From: VBCK01 sp035511515
Lineage (GTDB): Bacteria > Pseudomonadota > Gammaproteobacteria > Burkholderiales > Burkholderiaceae_F
Length of the DNA: 59,631 bases
Direction: 5' to 3'
NCBI GenBank assembly: GCA_035511515.1
Contig: DATKFG010000118.1
Location: 1-59,631, forward strand
Shown here: positions 17,234-27,807 of the stretch, one piece after another
Layout of the letters: each line of letters opens with the position of its first letter
Position numbering within the stretch: position 1 is the stretch's first letter
The notes under the pieces: model-generated
The model's database searches: none
What the model was told of the DNA's origin: nothing
Seen by the model: only the letters and a program-made list of their open reading frames with translations
Position numbers and translations under genes: made by a program

Positions 17234-18895
17234 ATGAGTCTGTTCAGGTTCTGCGCCTGCCTTGCCGCGGCCACCTTGCTGACGTCGCCCGCCTCACGGG
17301 CCGCAGCGCCCGGCGCGCCGGACAAGAAGCAGGACGGCGAGCCGGAAGCGTCGTCCGGCAGCAAGGTCTTTCCCTTCAAGGCCGAAGAGAAAATCAGCAA
17401 TGGCACCGTGACCATCGGCGCCCAGGTGATCTCCTATCAGGCGATCGCGGGTACCTTCATCGTGCATCCGAAGGACTGGGACGATGTGTTGCACGACCCC
17501 AAGCCCGACAGGGCAGGCCTGGCATCCGGCGACGACGGCACCGATGGCAAGAACCCCACCGCGGAGGCCTCGATGTTCTACGTCGCCTATTTCAAAAGCG
17601 GCGGCGGCGCTCGGCCTTTGACGTTTCTCTTCAATGGCGGTCCCGGATCGGCAACGCTGTGGCTGCATATGGGTGCTTTCGGACCGCGCCGGATCGTCAC
17701 GGCGACCGACGCGCACACACCGGCTGCGCCGTACTCCATCGTCAACAACGATTCGAGCCTGCTCGATGCAAGCGACCTCGTCTTCATCGACGCGCCCGGC
17801 ACCGGCTTCAGTCGCATCGCCGGCAAGGACAGGGAAAAGCTGTTCTACGGCGTTGATCCGGACGCCTATGCCTTCGCCGATTTCATCTCGCAGTTCCTGT
17901 CGAAATACGGCCGCTGGAATTCTCCCAAATATCTGTTTGGCGAGAGTTACGGTACGCCGCGCTCGGCCGTACTGGTCAATGAGCTCGAAGCGAACCGCGG
18001 CATCGACTTCAACGGAGTGATTCTGCTGTCCCAAATCCTCAATTTCGACCTGAGCCCCGATGGACCAGCCGGCAATCCGGGTATCGATCTGCCTTACCAG
18101 ACCGTGTTGCCGAGCTATGCCGCAACCGCCTGGTACCACCACAAACTGCCCAAAGAGCATCAGGATCTGGATGCTTTGCTCGCCGAGGTCGAACAGTTCG
18201 CCATGGGGGACTATGCGCGCGCGCTGGCAGCCGGGTCCGAGCTGGGCGCCGCGGAACGCGGTGCCATCGCCGAAAAGCTGCACCAGTACACGGGCCTGCC
18301 CGTCGAGTACATCCTGAAGGCGGACCTGCGTATCGACGGCGGGGAATTTCGGCAGAACCTGCAAGGCGATGGCGGCTTGACGACCGGCCGGCTCGACAGC
18401 CGCTTTTCCGGTCCCGACATCGATCCCTTGAGCCAGCGCGCCGACTACGACCCACAATCAGCGGCGATCAGCTCGGCCTATGTTGCCGCCTTCAACGAGT
18501 ATGCGCGCAAGGATCTGCGTTACGGCGAGGGCAGGGAATTCAAGGCGCGCATGCCGCTCTTCAGAACCTGGAACTTCCAGCACAAGCTGCCGGGGCAGAC
18601 TCAACCCTTGCCGTCGCGCCAGGGCTCCAACGTCATGCCCGATCTGGCCAATGCGATGAAGATCAACCCCAACCTGAAGGTTCAATTGAACGCCGGGTAT
18701 TTCGATCTTGCGACACCGTTTTACCAAGGCGTGTACGAGATGCACCATCTGCCGATTCCGGCGAGCCTGCAGAGCAATATCGAGTACCGGTTCTACGACT
18801 CGGGCCACATGGTTTATGCCAAGGATTCATCGCTCAAGAGGCTGCACGAGAATGTTGCAAATTTCATTCGCCGCACCAGCAACCTCGGCAACTAG
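17234..18895 (+). CDS. exported S10-family serine carboxypeptidase
   Basis: A 553-residue alpha/beta-hydrolase peptidase removing C-terminal residues from peptides in the periplasm or outside. I start at the ATG at 17234 (GGGAAGGG upstream), which gives a clean signal peptide (MSLFRFCACLAAATLLTSPA). The oxyanion region NGGPGSA is at ~134-140 and the catalytic serine is S238 in FGESYGTPR. The Asp lies in NAGYFDLATPF and the His in YDSGHMVY near the C terminus, so the triad is complete. It lies 8 nt before the S9 peptidase gene and probably shares its transcript. Together they could finish peptide degradation from both ends. Confidence 0.9.
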   Translation: MSLFRFCACLAAATLLTSPASRAAAPGAPDKKQDGEPEASSGSKVFPFKAEEKISNGTVTIGAQVISYQAIAGTFIVHPKDWDDVLHDPKPDRAGLASGDDGTDGKNPTAEASMFYVAYFKSGGGARPLTFLFNGGPGSATLWLHMGAFGPRRIVTATDAHTPAAPYSIVNNDSSLLDASDLVFIDAPGTGFSRIAGKDREKLFYGVDPDAYAFADFISQFLSKYGRWNSPKYLFGESYGTPRSAVLVNELEANRGIDFNGVILLSQILNFDLSPDGPAGNPGIDLPYQTVLPSYAATAWYHHKLPKEHQDLDALLAEVEQFAMGDYARALAAGSELGAAERGAIAEKLHQYTGLPVEYILKADLRIDGGEFRQNLQGDGGLTTGRLDSRFSGPDIDPLSQRADYDPQSAAISSAYVAAFNEYARKDLRYGEGREFKARMPLFRTWNFQHKLPGQTQPLPSRQGSNVMPDLANAMKINPNLKVQLNAGYFDLATPFYQGVYEMHHLPIPASLQSNIEYRFYDSGHMVYAKDSSLKRLHENVANFIRRTSNLGN

Positions 18896-18903
18896 GAAAG
18901 ATC

Positions 18904-21120
18904 TTGTCGATTCGGAAAAGGACTTGCCCTGCAAGGTGCCTGGCGACCGTGGTCTCGTGCGCCGCGGGTATCGCACCTGCGGCGTCGCATGAGCGGCCGG
19001 TCGATGCCGCGAAAGCTGCCATCGTGCAGGCAGTGAGCGAGCCCGGTGCCTCGCAGGTTGCACCGGTACCGGCACCGCCGGTGGCGCCGAAGAGACCGTT
19101 CATCGTCACCTCGCCGAATGGGGGGCGCGAGGACGATTACTACTGGCTGCGGGACGACAAGCGCCAGTCCCCGGACGTCCTTGAGTACCTGAAGCAGGAA
19201 AACGCGTATCGGGATGCGTGGATGGCGCCGGTGAGCGAGCTTCGGAAAAAGCTGCGCGAGGAGCTCATCGGGCGCTTGAAGCAGGACGACGATACGGTGC
19301 CGGTGCGACAGCACGGCTACTGGTACTACCGGCGCTTCGAGGCTGGCGGGGAATTCCCGCTTTACTGCAGGAAGACAGGCTCCTTGCAGGCCGTGGAGCA
19401 GGTGATGCTGGACGGCAACGCGATGGCCACGGGCCACGAGTACTTCTCCATCGGGGCGACCGCGGTCAGCCCCGACGGCCGGCTGCTCGCCTACACGGAG
19501 GACCTGGTCGGCCGTCGTCAGTTCGTGCTCAAGATCAAGGACCTGCGCACCGGTGCCCTATTGCCCGACCGCGTTGAAAACATCGAACCCGAAGTCGTCT
19601 GGGCGGCCGACAACAAAACGCTGCTGTACATTGAGAAGGACCCGGTAACGCTGCTGTCGGTGCGGCTGCGCCGGCACACGCTGGGCACCGAAGCGGCGCC
19701 GGATCCGCTCGTTTACGAGGAAGCCGACCACAGCTACTACCTGTCGATCGGCAAGAGTCGATCCGAGAAGTATCTTTTCATCGGCCTCGAAAGCACCCAG
19801 CAGAGCGAATGGCGCTACGCCGACGCCGGCGATCCGCAGTTGCGCTTCCGCCCGGTGCTGCCACGAGAGGCGGATCACGAGTACCAGGTCGAGCATCTTG
19901 GCGGCGACTTCATCATTCGGACGAACTGGCAGGCGCCCAACTTCCGCATTGTCCGGGTGCCGATTGCCGTGAGCGCCGACAAGCGCCGGTGGAAGGATGT
20001 CGTACCGCATCGCGCCGACGCATTCGTCGAGCGCTTCGAGGTCGCGACGGGGCATCTTGCCGTCAACGAGCGCTCCGGAGGACTCAGGAAGATCCGCGTC
20101 AGGTCCTGGGCAGGCGGAACCGACGCGCTGATCGACGCATCGGAACCCGCCTACACGATGACGCTGGTGGACACGCCGGACATCGACAGCGCCGCGATCC
20201 GGTATGTCTACACCTCGCTGACGACGCCGCGCACCACCTACGACTTCCACGTCCCGAGCGGCCGCAAGGAGCTCCGGAAGATCGATCCGGTTCTGGGCGG
20301 ATTCGACTCCGGCCACTATGTCACGCAATTCCTGCACGCACCGGCTCGCGACGGCCAGCGCGTTCCGGTCTCGGTGGCCTATCGGAAGGACACCCGGCTG
20401 GACGGCAGCGCTCCTGTTTTGCAGTACGGCTATGGTTCCTACGGATTCTCGACGGATCCGACCTTCGACTCAAACTGGGTGAGCCTGATGGATCGCGGAT
20501 TCGTCGTTGCGATCGCGCATGTGCGCGGCGGGCAGGAACTGGGCCGGTCGTGGTACGAGGACGGTCGCTTGCAGCACAAGGTCAATACCTTCACGGATTT
20601 CATCGATGTCACGCGATTCCTCGTGCAGCGCGGCTACGGTGCCGGCGACAAGATATTCGCCGAGGGTGGCAGCGCCGGCGGCCTGCTGATGGGCGCGATC
20701 GCCAATATGGCGCCGAAGGACTACCGCGCGATCGTTGCGTACGTTCCTTTCGTCGATGTCGTCACCACGATGCTGGACGAGAGCATTCCGCTGACCACCA
20801 ACGAGTTCGACCAGTGGGGCAATCCGAAGCAGAAGGAAAGCTACGCCTACATGCTGTCGTACTCGCCCTACGACAATGTCAAGGCGCAGGACTATCCGGC
20901 CATGCTGGTGATCACGGGCCTGTGGGACTCGCAAGTGCAGTACTACGAGCCGGCAAAATGGGTCGCCAAGCTGCGTGCCACCAAGACCGATGACCATCCG
21001 CTCATCTTCAGTGTCAACATGGCCGCCGGCCACAGCGGCAAGGCCGGCCGCTTCCAGCGGCTCGACGACACGGCGCTTCAATACGCGTTCATGCTTCGGC
21101 TGCTGGGAATGGATCGATGA
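18904..21120 (+). CDS. S9-family prolyl oligopeptidase / oligopeptidase B-like, exported
   Basis: A 738-residue serine oligopeptidase with an N-terminal beta-propeller that screens substrates by size and a C-terminal alpha/beta-hydrolase domain. The entry motif GGREDDYYWLRDDK at ~74-87 is typical of oligopeptidase B. The nucleophile is S590 in EGGSAGGLLMG, with Asp and His in the C-terminal part (ITGLWDSQV and NMAAGHSGKAGR). The start is a TTG at 18904 with AGGAAAG upstream. The first ~27 residues resemble a signal peptide, unlike the usually cytoplasmic PtrB. It follows the S10 peptidase by 8 nt. Confidence 0.88.
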   Translation: MSIRKRTCPARCLATVVSCAAGIAPAASHERPVDAAKAAIVQAVSEPGASQVAPVPAPPVAPKRPFIVTSPNGGREDDYYWLRDDKRQSPDVLEYLKQENAYRDAWMAPVSELRKKLREELIGRLKQDDDTVPVRQHGYWYYRRFEAGGEFPLYCRKTGSLQAVEQVMLDGNAMATGHEYFSIGATAVSPDGRLLAYTEDLVGRRQFVLKIKDLRTGALLPDRVENIEPEVVWAADNKTLLYIEKDPVTLLSVRLRRHTLGTEAAPDPLVYEEADHSYYLSIGKSRSEKYLFIGLESTQQSEWRYADAGDPQLRFRPVLPREADHEYQVEHLGGDFIIRTNWQAPNFRIVRVPIAVSADKRRWKDVVPHRADAFVERFEVATGHLAVNERSGGLRKIRVRSWAGGTDALIDASEPAYTMTLVDTPDIDSAAIRYVYTSLTTPRTTYDFHVPSGRKELRKIDPVLGGFDSGHYVTQFLHAPARDGQRVPVSVAYRKDTRLDGSAPVLQYGYGSYGFSTDPTFDSNWVSLMDRGFVVAIAHVRGGQELGRSWYEDGRLQHKVNTFTDFIDVTRFLVQRGYGAGDKIFAEGGSAGGLLMGAIANMAPKDYRAIVAYVPFVDVVTTMLDESIPLTTNEFDQWGNPKQKESYAYMLSYSPYDNVKAQDYPAMLVITGLWDSQVQYYEPAKWVAKLRATKTDDHPLIFSVNMAAGHSGKAGRFQRLDDTALQYAFMLRLLGMDR

Positions 21121-21132
21121 GGAGCAAATAGC

Positions 21133-21969
21133 ATGACTGCAGTTCGACCCGGCATTTCCGACAAGCGCCAATCGTTTTTCCAGATGCATCAGAGCGGCTG
21201 CTTCGTGATCCCCAATCCGTGGGACGTCGGCAGCGCACGCTTTCTTCAGTCGCTCGGCTTCAAGGCGCTGGCCACGACGAGCTCGGGTTTTGCCTGGTCG
21301 CAGGGCTGCCCCGACGGCGGCGTCTCGCTGGAGACGATGCTCGCGCATCTAAACGAGATGGTTGCCGTCACGGACGTTCCGGTCAATGCGGACTTCCTGA
21401 ACGGCTTTGCGCACGAACCGCAGGGCGTCGCCGACAACGTGCGTGCGGCTGTCGAGACTGGCGTTGCCGGGCTGTCGGTCGAGGATTCGACCGGTGACCC
21501 GGCCAAGCCGCTGTACGACGTGGGCACCGCGGTGGCGCGGATTCGGGCCGCCCGCAACGCGATCGACCAGGCCGGCGGCGATGTGCTGCTGGTCGGGCGC
21601 GCCGAATGCTTCCTGGTTGGCAGGCCCGATCTGGAAGAAACGCTCGCCCGGCTGAAGGCCTACGCGCAGGCCGGCGCCGATTGCCTGTACGCGCCGGGTA
21701 TCCGCACGCGCGATCAGATCCTCGCCGTGGTCGCGGCGGTCGCCCCCAAGCCGGTCAATCTGCTGGTCGGGTCACCGAGCGAGTTCTCGGTGGAGCAGAT
21801 CGCGGCGCTGGGCGTGCGGCGCATCAGCGTGGGCGGGGCGCTGGCGCGCGCAGCGTGGGGCGCGTTCATCGGGGCGGCCCGGCGCATCGCAGAACAGGGC
21901 AGCTTTGACGCTTTCCAGGGTGCACCCAGTCACGCGCAGATCGATTCGTTCTTTCGCGAGGAGAGCTGA
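21133..21969 (+). CDS. isocitrate lyase / PEP mutase family enzyme
   Basis: A 278-residue TIM-barrel enzyme of the isocitrate lyase/phosphoenolpyruvate mutase superfamily. Recognisable parts are NPWDVGSARFLQSLGFKALATTSSGFAWSQG split around ~25-55, the Mg-binding acid VNADFLNGF, GLSVEDSTGD, and VGRAECFLVG at the position of the catalytic loop. Members cleave or form C-C or P-C bonds in 2-oxo or hydroxy acids. The precise substrate is unknown and there is no phosphonate gene nearby. The start at 21133 lies 12 nt after the S9 peptidase stop with GAGGAGC upstream, so it is likely the last gene of that operon. Its stop abuts that of the convergent opgH. Confidence 0.87.
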   Translation: MTAVRPGISDKRQSFFQMHQSGCFVIPNPWDVGSARFLQSLGFKALATTSSGFAWSQGCPDGGVSLETMLAHLNEMVAVTDVPVNADFLNGFAHEPQGVADNVRAAVETGVAGLSVEDSTGDPAKPLYDVGTAVARIRAARNAIDQAGGDVLLVGRAECFLVGRPDLEETLARLKAYAQAGADCLYAPGIRTRDQILAVVAAVAPKPVNLLVGSPSEFSVEQIAALGVRRISVGGALARAAWGAFIGAARRIAEQGSFDAFQGAPSHAQIDSFFREES

Positions 21970-23925
21970 TCAGCCCCGCAGGCTCCTGAGCACCACCGGG
22001 ATGGAGTGCTCCTCCGGCGTGAGCAGAAAGCCTTTGGCCAGCAGGCGCTCGCCCAGAGCGGATCGACTGGTGAGCACTGCCAGCGGCACTGCCAGCAGCA
22101 GCGGCATGCCGGTGGGCAGCAGCAGCAGGACCACCTGGGGCTGCACGAGCGCGCACCAGCCAGCCATCGCGCCGGCCACGACCCCGATCGGGCCGAAGCG
22201 GCGCACGGCGTCGCTCCAGCCGATGTCGCGGGCTTCGCGCGGGGGCGATTTCCACTCGAGCTTCAGGCCCGTCAGCGCGGCCACGACGAACAGCGTGTGC
22301 GCCATCATCCGCACCGGTGCCTGCAGCATCGACAGGCACCCCTCCAGCAGCGTTCCGCGCACCAGGGCACCGGCGCCGCCATAGGCCGGGTGCTCGCCCC
22401 GGACCAGGATCGCCAGCACGCCCATCATGCGCGGCAATATGAGCATTGATATCGTTGCCAGCCACACCGCCGCCAGTTCGCGCGGCACATCGCCGAGCGA
22501 GACGAAGGGGGCGGTGCGGCCGATCAGCCAGGTGCCGGCTCCCAGCAGCACGAAGAGGAGCCACAGCGGCGCCGAAAGGTAGGCAAAGGCGCCCGTCAGC
22601 AACATCGCCCGGTGCACGCCGTGCAGACCCGGCTCGGCCATCAGTCGTGCATTTTGCAGATTGCCCTGGCACCAGCGGCGGTCACGCCTGAGCTCTTCGA
22701 ACAGGTTGGGCGGCTGCTGCTCGTAGCTGCCGTGCAGATCATGGACCAGCCACACGTGGTAGCCGGCCCGGCGCATCAGCGCCGCCTCGACGAAATCATG
22801 CGACATGATCTGTCCGCTCAGACCGCCGCGGCCCGGCAGCGGCGCCAGCGCGCAGTGCTGCATGAACGGCGCGATCCTGACAATGGCGTTGTGCCCCCAA
22901 TAGTGCGATTCGCCCAGCTGCCAGTACTGCATGCCGGCGGTGAACAGTCGCCCGGCCACGCGTCCAGCGAACTGCTGTGACCGCGCATGCACCGTGTTCA
23001 GGCCGCAGGTCAGCGGAGCCGTCTGCAGGATGCCGGTGCGCGGATCGGCTTCCATCAACCGCACGAGCTGCACCAGGCAGTCTCCGCTCATCACGCTGTC
23101 GGCGTCCAGAACGACCATGTACCGGTAGTTGCGACCCCAGCGACGGCAGAAGTCGGCCACGTTGCCAGCCTTGCGCTTGGTGCGGCGGCGGCGCCAGCGG
23201 TAGTAGATGCGGCCATCGAGGCCGATCTGATCGCGCAGGTCCGCGCAGGCGTCCACCTCCTCGGCGCGCACGGCTGGATCCGTGCTGTCGGACAGTACGT
23301 ATACATCGAACAGACGTGCCAAGCCGGTCTGTGCCAGCGACTTGCAGGTCGCGCGCAATCCGCCGATCACCGTCGATACCTGCTCGTTGCAGATCGGCAT
23401 GACGATCGCCGTGCGCGCATCCGGATCGATCGGCTGCCCACCGGCGCCGCTCGACGACATCGCGTGGCGGTCGCCGCGCCACAGTACCCAGAAGCCCATC
23501 ATTGCGGTGAAGAACCCTGCCGAGACCCAGGCGAACAACACGGCAAAGACACCGACCTGTAAAAGGCGCAGCCACACGCTGTGAAGCGCCGGCAAACCGT
23601 GCGCGAGCAGCGCAGTGGCGCAGCCGGCCGTCAGCGCGACCAGAACCAGCAGCGCCGCGCGGCGCCGCGAGGCGGCGCGTTGCCAGGCCGGTCTGGCCAG
23701 CGCGGCCGCCGCCGCGCCGCGCCGTGGCGCGGACCCGCGCAGCAGCCCCGCCAGCGCGGTCAGCGCAGCGTCGCCGACACTGCGGGCGAACCCGCGCCAG
23801 GGGCGGGCCACCATCGAGCCGCGGCGGATCGGCGGCGCGCTCGTTGCCGGCGTCACACGCCGCCCGGCCGCTGCGCCGGCTGCGGCGCAAGCGGCATTCA
23901 GCCGGCTGGGATGATCGTGGTCCAT
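21970..23925 (-). CDS. opgH: glucans biosynthesis glucosyltransferase H
   Basis: The inner-membrane glycosyltransferase that makes and translocates the beta-glucan backbone of osmoregulated periplasmic glucans. The protein is 651 residues from the ATG at 23925, shorter than the ~850 of enterobacterial OpgH but like short HrpM-type versions. It has N-terminal helices, a GT2 catalytic domain with LSDSTDP, RKAGNVADFC, VLDADSVMSGD and the product-site RRWCQGN (QxxRW-like), then several C-terminal helices. Its start overlaps the end of opgG by 28 nt, so the two are coupled. In-frame ATGs further upstream (24021) lie deep in opgG and are not used. Confidence 0.93.
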   Translation of the reverse strand: MDHDHPSRLNAACAAAGAAAGRRVTPATSAPPIRRGSMVARPWRGFARSVGDAALTALAGLLRGSAPRRGAAAAALARPAWQRAASRRRAALLVLVALTAGCATALLAHGLPALHSVWLRLLQVGVFAVLFAWVSAGFFTAMMGFWVLWRGDRHAMSSSGAGGQPIDPDARTAIVMPICNEQVSTVIGGLRATCKSLAQTGLARLFDVYVLSDSTDPAVRAEEVDACADLRDQIGLDGRIYYRWRRRRTKRKAGNVADFCRRWGRNYRYMVVLDADSVMSGDCLVQLVRLMEADPRTGILQTAPLTCGLNTVHARSQQFAGRVAGRLFTAGMQYWQLGESHYWGHNAIVRIAPFMQHCALAPLPGRGGLSGQIMSHDFVEAALMRRAGYHVWLVHDLHGSYEQQPPNLFEELRRDRRWCQGNLQNARLMAEPGLHGVHRAMLLTGAFAYLSAPLWLLFVLLGAGTWLIGRTAPFVSLGDVPRELAAVWLATISMLILPRMMGVLAILVRGEHPAYGGAGALVRGTLLEGCLSMLQAPVRMMAHTLFVVAALTGLKLEWKSPPREARDIGWSDAVRRFGPIGVVAGAMAGWCALVQPQVVLLLLPTGMPLLLAVPLAVLTSRSALGERLLAKGFLLTPEEHSIPVVLRSLRG

Positions 23926-25454
23926 GTCTCGGTCAGAGCCGTGTTGCCATGCTGCAGAAAGGCACGAAGCTCCACGGGCTGCGAAGGTTGCAGGCGGTTC
24001 ACGCGCACGGTCATGCGCCAAGCGCCGGTGGCGTCGTTGTGGTAGGCGTTGCGCTCGACGATCGCGGCGTTGGCACCGGAGCTGACCACGGCGTCGACGG
24101 CTGCGTTGGCCGGCAGCCGGCGCAGCGCCGGACCGTCGAAGTCGACGACATACTGGACTTCGCGCGGATCCTGCTTGCCGTTGACGATGCCGTGGCCCAG
24201 CCTCGATTGCACGGTCCAGCCGGACGGCGGGCGCTGCTGGCGCTCGCCTTGCCAGTGCATCCGGTAGGCAATGTCGAGTGGCTGGCCCGCCGCGGGAAGG
24301 TGCTCCGGCGCCCAGTAGGCAACGATGTTGTCGTTGGCCTCGTTGGGCGCCGGCAGCTGGACCAACTCGACCCGGCCCGGACCCCAGCGGCCTTGCGGAG
24401 CGATCCAGCAGCTGGGACGAAGCTCGTAGCGCGCTTCGGTGTCTTCGTAGCTCGCGAAGCGGCGCTCGCGCTGCATCAGGCCGAAGCCCTTCAGATCACG
24501 CGCAGCAAACGACGTCACCAGCGGCTGCGCCGGGTTGACCAGCGGCCGCCACAGCCACTCGGCTCCACCGGCGCCGTCGCCGAGGGCGATCATCAGCCCG
24601 TCGGAGTCGTGCACCTGCGGGCGAAAGTCGCCGGCGCGCGGCTGGTTGGCGCCGTGCAGAAACATGCTGGTCAGCGGTGCCAAGCCCAGCGTGGTGACGG
24701 CGCCGCGCAGGTAGAGGCGTGCCTTCACCTCGACCACGGTGTCCTCACCGGGTTGAAACGTGAACCGGTAGGCGCCGGCCGCGCGGGGCGAATCGAGCAG
24801 CGCATGGATGATCAGCGATCGGGCGTCGGGTGCCGGACGCTGCACCCAGAACTCGACAAAGCGCGGAAATTCCTCGCCCTGCGCCGCAACGGTGTCGATC
24901 GCCAGGGCGCGCGCGGACAAGCCGTAGCGCTGGTTCCGGCCGAGCGCGCGGAAGTAGCTCGCGTCCAGAAACGCCACCAGCTCGTCCTTGTAGGACGGCC
25001 GGTTCAGCGCGTAATGCACGCGAAAGCCGGCAAACCCGAGGTCACCCCAGGGTTGCGGTGAAAGGCCGGTGGTGCCGTAGTCGAAGTCGCGCCCGTCGAA
25101 CGCGATGCGGTGCACGGCGCCGCCGGAGACTTCGTTGATCGCGACCCACTGCGCGTGCAGATTGGCGCGGTGGAAAAACTGCAGCTCGAAGGGCAGGGCG
25201 CGAGCGCGCCAAAGCGCCTTGGTCGGGTGGAACCGGATGCCGCGGTAGCCGTCGTAGCCGAGGTCTTTCAGTTCCAACGGCAACGCCGGGCTGAGGTCGG
25301 CATAGGGGCGCTGTGCCAGAGCGTGCGCCCGCTCGGCCAGTTCGCCGAAGTCGAATGCGGCACAGGCGAGCGGGGCGAGCAGCAGCGCTGCGCGAGCGGC
25401 GGCCTTCGCCGCGGCGCGAACGAACGGACCGGCAAGGTGCCCAGAAGGCGGCAA
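23898..25454 (-). CDS. opgG: periplasmic glucans biosynthesis protein G
   Basis: A periplasmic protein needed for synthesis and branching of osmoregulated periplasmic glucans. The body from FDFGELAERAHALAQRPY to TWTTIIPAG matches OpgG. Of two TTG starts, 25454 is preferred over 25511. It has AGAGG 9 nt upstream, gives 518 residues with a signal peptide ending near LLAPLACA, and lies downstream of the transcription start predicted by the -24/-12 promoter at 25511-25526, whereas 25511 lies upstream of it. The gene is the first of an opgG-opgH operon, 248 nt after glrR. Two GlrR-type sites and a sigma-54 promoter precede it. Confidence 0.93.
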   Translation of the reverse strand: MPPSGHLAGPFVRAAAKAAARAALLLAPLACAAFDFGELAERAHALAQRPYADLSPALPLELKDLGYDGYRGIRFHPTKALWRARALPFELQFFHRANLHAQWVAINEVSGGAVHRIAFDGRDFDYGTTGLSPQPWGDLGFAGFRVHYALNRPSYKDELVAFLDASYFRALGRNQRYGLSARALAIDTVAAQGEEFPRFVEFWVQRPAPDARSLIIHALLDSPRAAGAYRFTFQPGEDTVVEVKARLYLRGAVTTLGLAPLTSMFLHGANQPRAGDFRPQVHDSDGLMIALGDGAGGAEWLWRPLVNPAQPLVTSFAARDLKGFGLMQRERRFASYEDTEARYELRPSCWIAPQGRWGPGRVELVQLPAPNEANDNIVAYWAPEHLPAAGQPLDIAYRMHWQGERQQRPPSGWTVQSRLGHGIVNGKQDPREVQYVVDFDGPALRRLPANAAVDAVVSSGANAAIVERNAYHNDATGAWRMTVRVNRLQPSQPVELRAFLQHGNTALTETWTTIIPAG

Positions 25455-25510
25455 GACGGCAAGCCTCTGTCGCCGAGGCGCTGGCGATCGATGAGCGATA
25501 CTTGTTGGCA

Positions 25511-25526
25511 AGCAAGCGCCGTGCCG
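25511..25526 (-). promoter_or_regulatory. sigma-54 (-24/-12) promoter of opgGH
   Basis: Read on the minus strand this is CGGCACG-GCGC-TTGCT, against the RpoN consensus TGGCACG-N4-TTGCW. Only the first base differs. The invariant GG (25525/25524) and GC (25513/25512) are correctly spaced, which predicts transcription from about 25500. Two GlrR-type sites lie about 138 and 206 nt further upstream, a normal distance for an enhancer-dependent activator acting by DNA looping. Confidence 0.78.
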
Positions 25527-25629
25527 CCCCCAAAATCCTGAAAAACCACTTTTTAGTCAATAGCTTGCATTGATGCCGCGGTGCGCAGCGCGGCAAAAGC
25601 CCGAAAAGCCGGTCAAAGCGGCCCCTTTT

Positions 25630-25647
25630 TGTCGCCGGACGGCGACA
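25630..25647. promoter_or_regulatory. GlrR-type binding site, promoter-proximal (TGTC-N10-GACA)
   Basis: TGTC, ten bases, GACA: an exact match to the inverted-repeat pattern reported for the E. coli GlrR (QseF) activator sites upstream of glmY. The ten-base centre is itself nearly self-complementary (GCCGGACGGC). The site is centred about 138 nt upstream of the predicted opgG transcription start. A hairpin reading is possible, but no T-run follows on either strand, so a terminator is unlikely. Confidence 0.72.
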
Positions 25648-25702
25648 CCGGAGCCGCCGCGATGCAACAGGGCCTTGATTCTGCGCGGTTTTCCGGGTGT
25701 CT

Positions 25703-27058
<1,356 letters not shown>

Positions 27059-27098
27059 CGGTTCGTCGCCTTCGTGTCGACGGTCACCCGCCCGGCCG

Positions 27099-27791
27099 TC
27101 AGGGCGTCTTCGGCGCCGGCGCCGGCTCGGTGCCGGATGCGGGCGCGGATGCAGGCGCGGATGCCGACGGCGTCGTCGCGGGGGGGCGCGCGGTCATGCT
27201 GCGCTCGATCGCCTTCAACGCTTCGAGTTTTTCGGTCAACTGCTGGATCGTGCGTTGTGTATCGCGGCGCTGCGTGGTCAACCGGTCCAGCTGCTCTTCG
27301 AGTCGCTTTTGCTCGGCGACCTGCGCCGCCAGCAGGTTCGCCAGCCGCTGCCATGGCTGGTGCGCCGGCGAGGAGTCCTGCGTGATCGACTCCAGCAGGC
27401 TCGAGGCACGGGCCAGGTCGCCCGGATTGTGCTGCTCGGCCAGGGCCAGAACAAACGCCAGCACATCGTCCAGGGAAGCAGGATCGGGCCCCGACACCAG
27501 GGCCCCCAGCCGGGTGACCTCGGCGGCCATGTCGGCGGACGACATCTGCCGCAACCGCTCGTGATAGGCGAGCAGGCGCCGCGCGGCCAGATCGGAGGCG
27601 TTGGCCGGATCCGGTTGCGGCTGGACCGCCGGTTTGGGCGCCGGCGTCGAGGCCAGGGGCGGGACGATGGCGATGGTCGCTGTCGCCGCGGCCGGCGCGG
27701 GCGTGGTCTGCGGCGCCGGCGGCACCGGCGCGCAGGCGGCCAGGCACCCGGCCAGACAGGCGTACGAAGACAACCGCGGCCAGCGCGCCAT
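27099..27791 (-). CDS. qseG: QseG-like outer-membrane lipoprotein of the Glr system
   Basis: A 230-residue lipoprotein. The ATG at 27791 gives a short signal with lipobox LAGC (MARWPRLSSYACLAGC), then a Pro/Ala-rich linker (~25-65). A helical region follows with a long coiled coil (~150-210, EQKRLEEQLDRLTTQRRDTQRTI) and a Pro/Ala tail. It sits between glrK and glrR exactly where qseG lies in E. coli, where QseG is an outer-membrane lipoprotein that binds and stimulates the QseE/GlrK kinase. Sequence is poorly conserved in this family, so the name rests on lipobox, coiled coil and position. It starts 16 nt after glrK. Confidence 0.8.
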   Translation of the reverse strand: MARWPRLSSYACLAGCLAACAPVPPAPQTTPAPAAATATIAIVPPLASTPAPKPAVQPQPDPANASDLAARRLLAYHERLRQMSSADMAAEVTRLGALVSGPDPASLDDVLAFVLALAEQHNPGDLARASSLLESITQDSSPAHQPWQRLANLLAAQVAEQKRLEEQLDRLTTQRRDTQRTIQQLTEKLEALKAIERSMTARPPATTPSASAPASAPASGTEPAPAPKTP

Positions 27792-27807
27792 GAGAGGGGT
27801 CGAGCTC

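Noticed and set aside
25455..25511. TTG at 25511 as the opgG start
   Set aside because: It would lie upstream of the transcription start predicted from the -24/-12 promoter; TTG at 25454 has a ribosome binding site.
25630..25647. Hairpin GTCGCCGGACGGCGAC as a terminator of glrR
   Set aside because: No T-run follows on the minus strand; the exact TGTC-N10-GACA pattern and the location favour an activator site.
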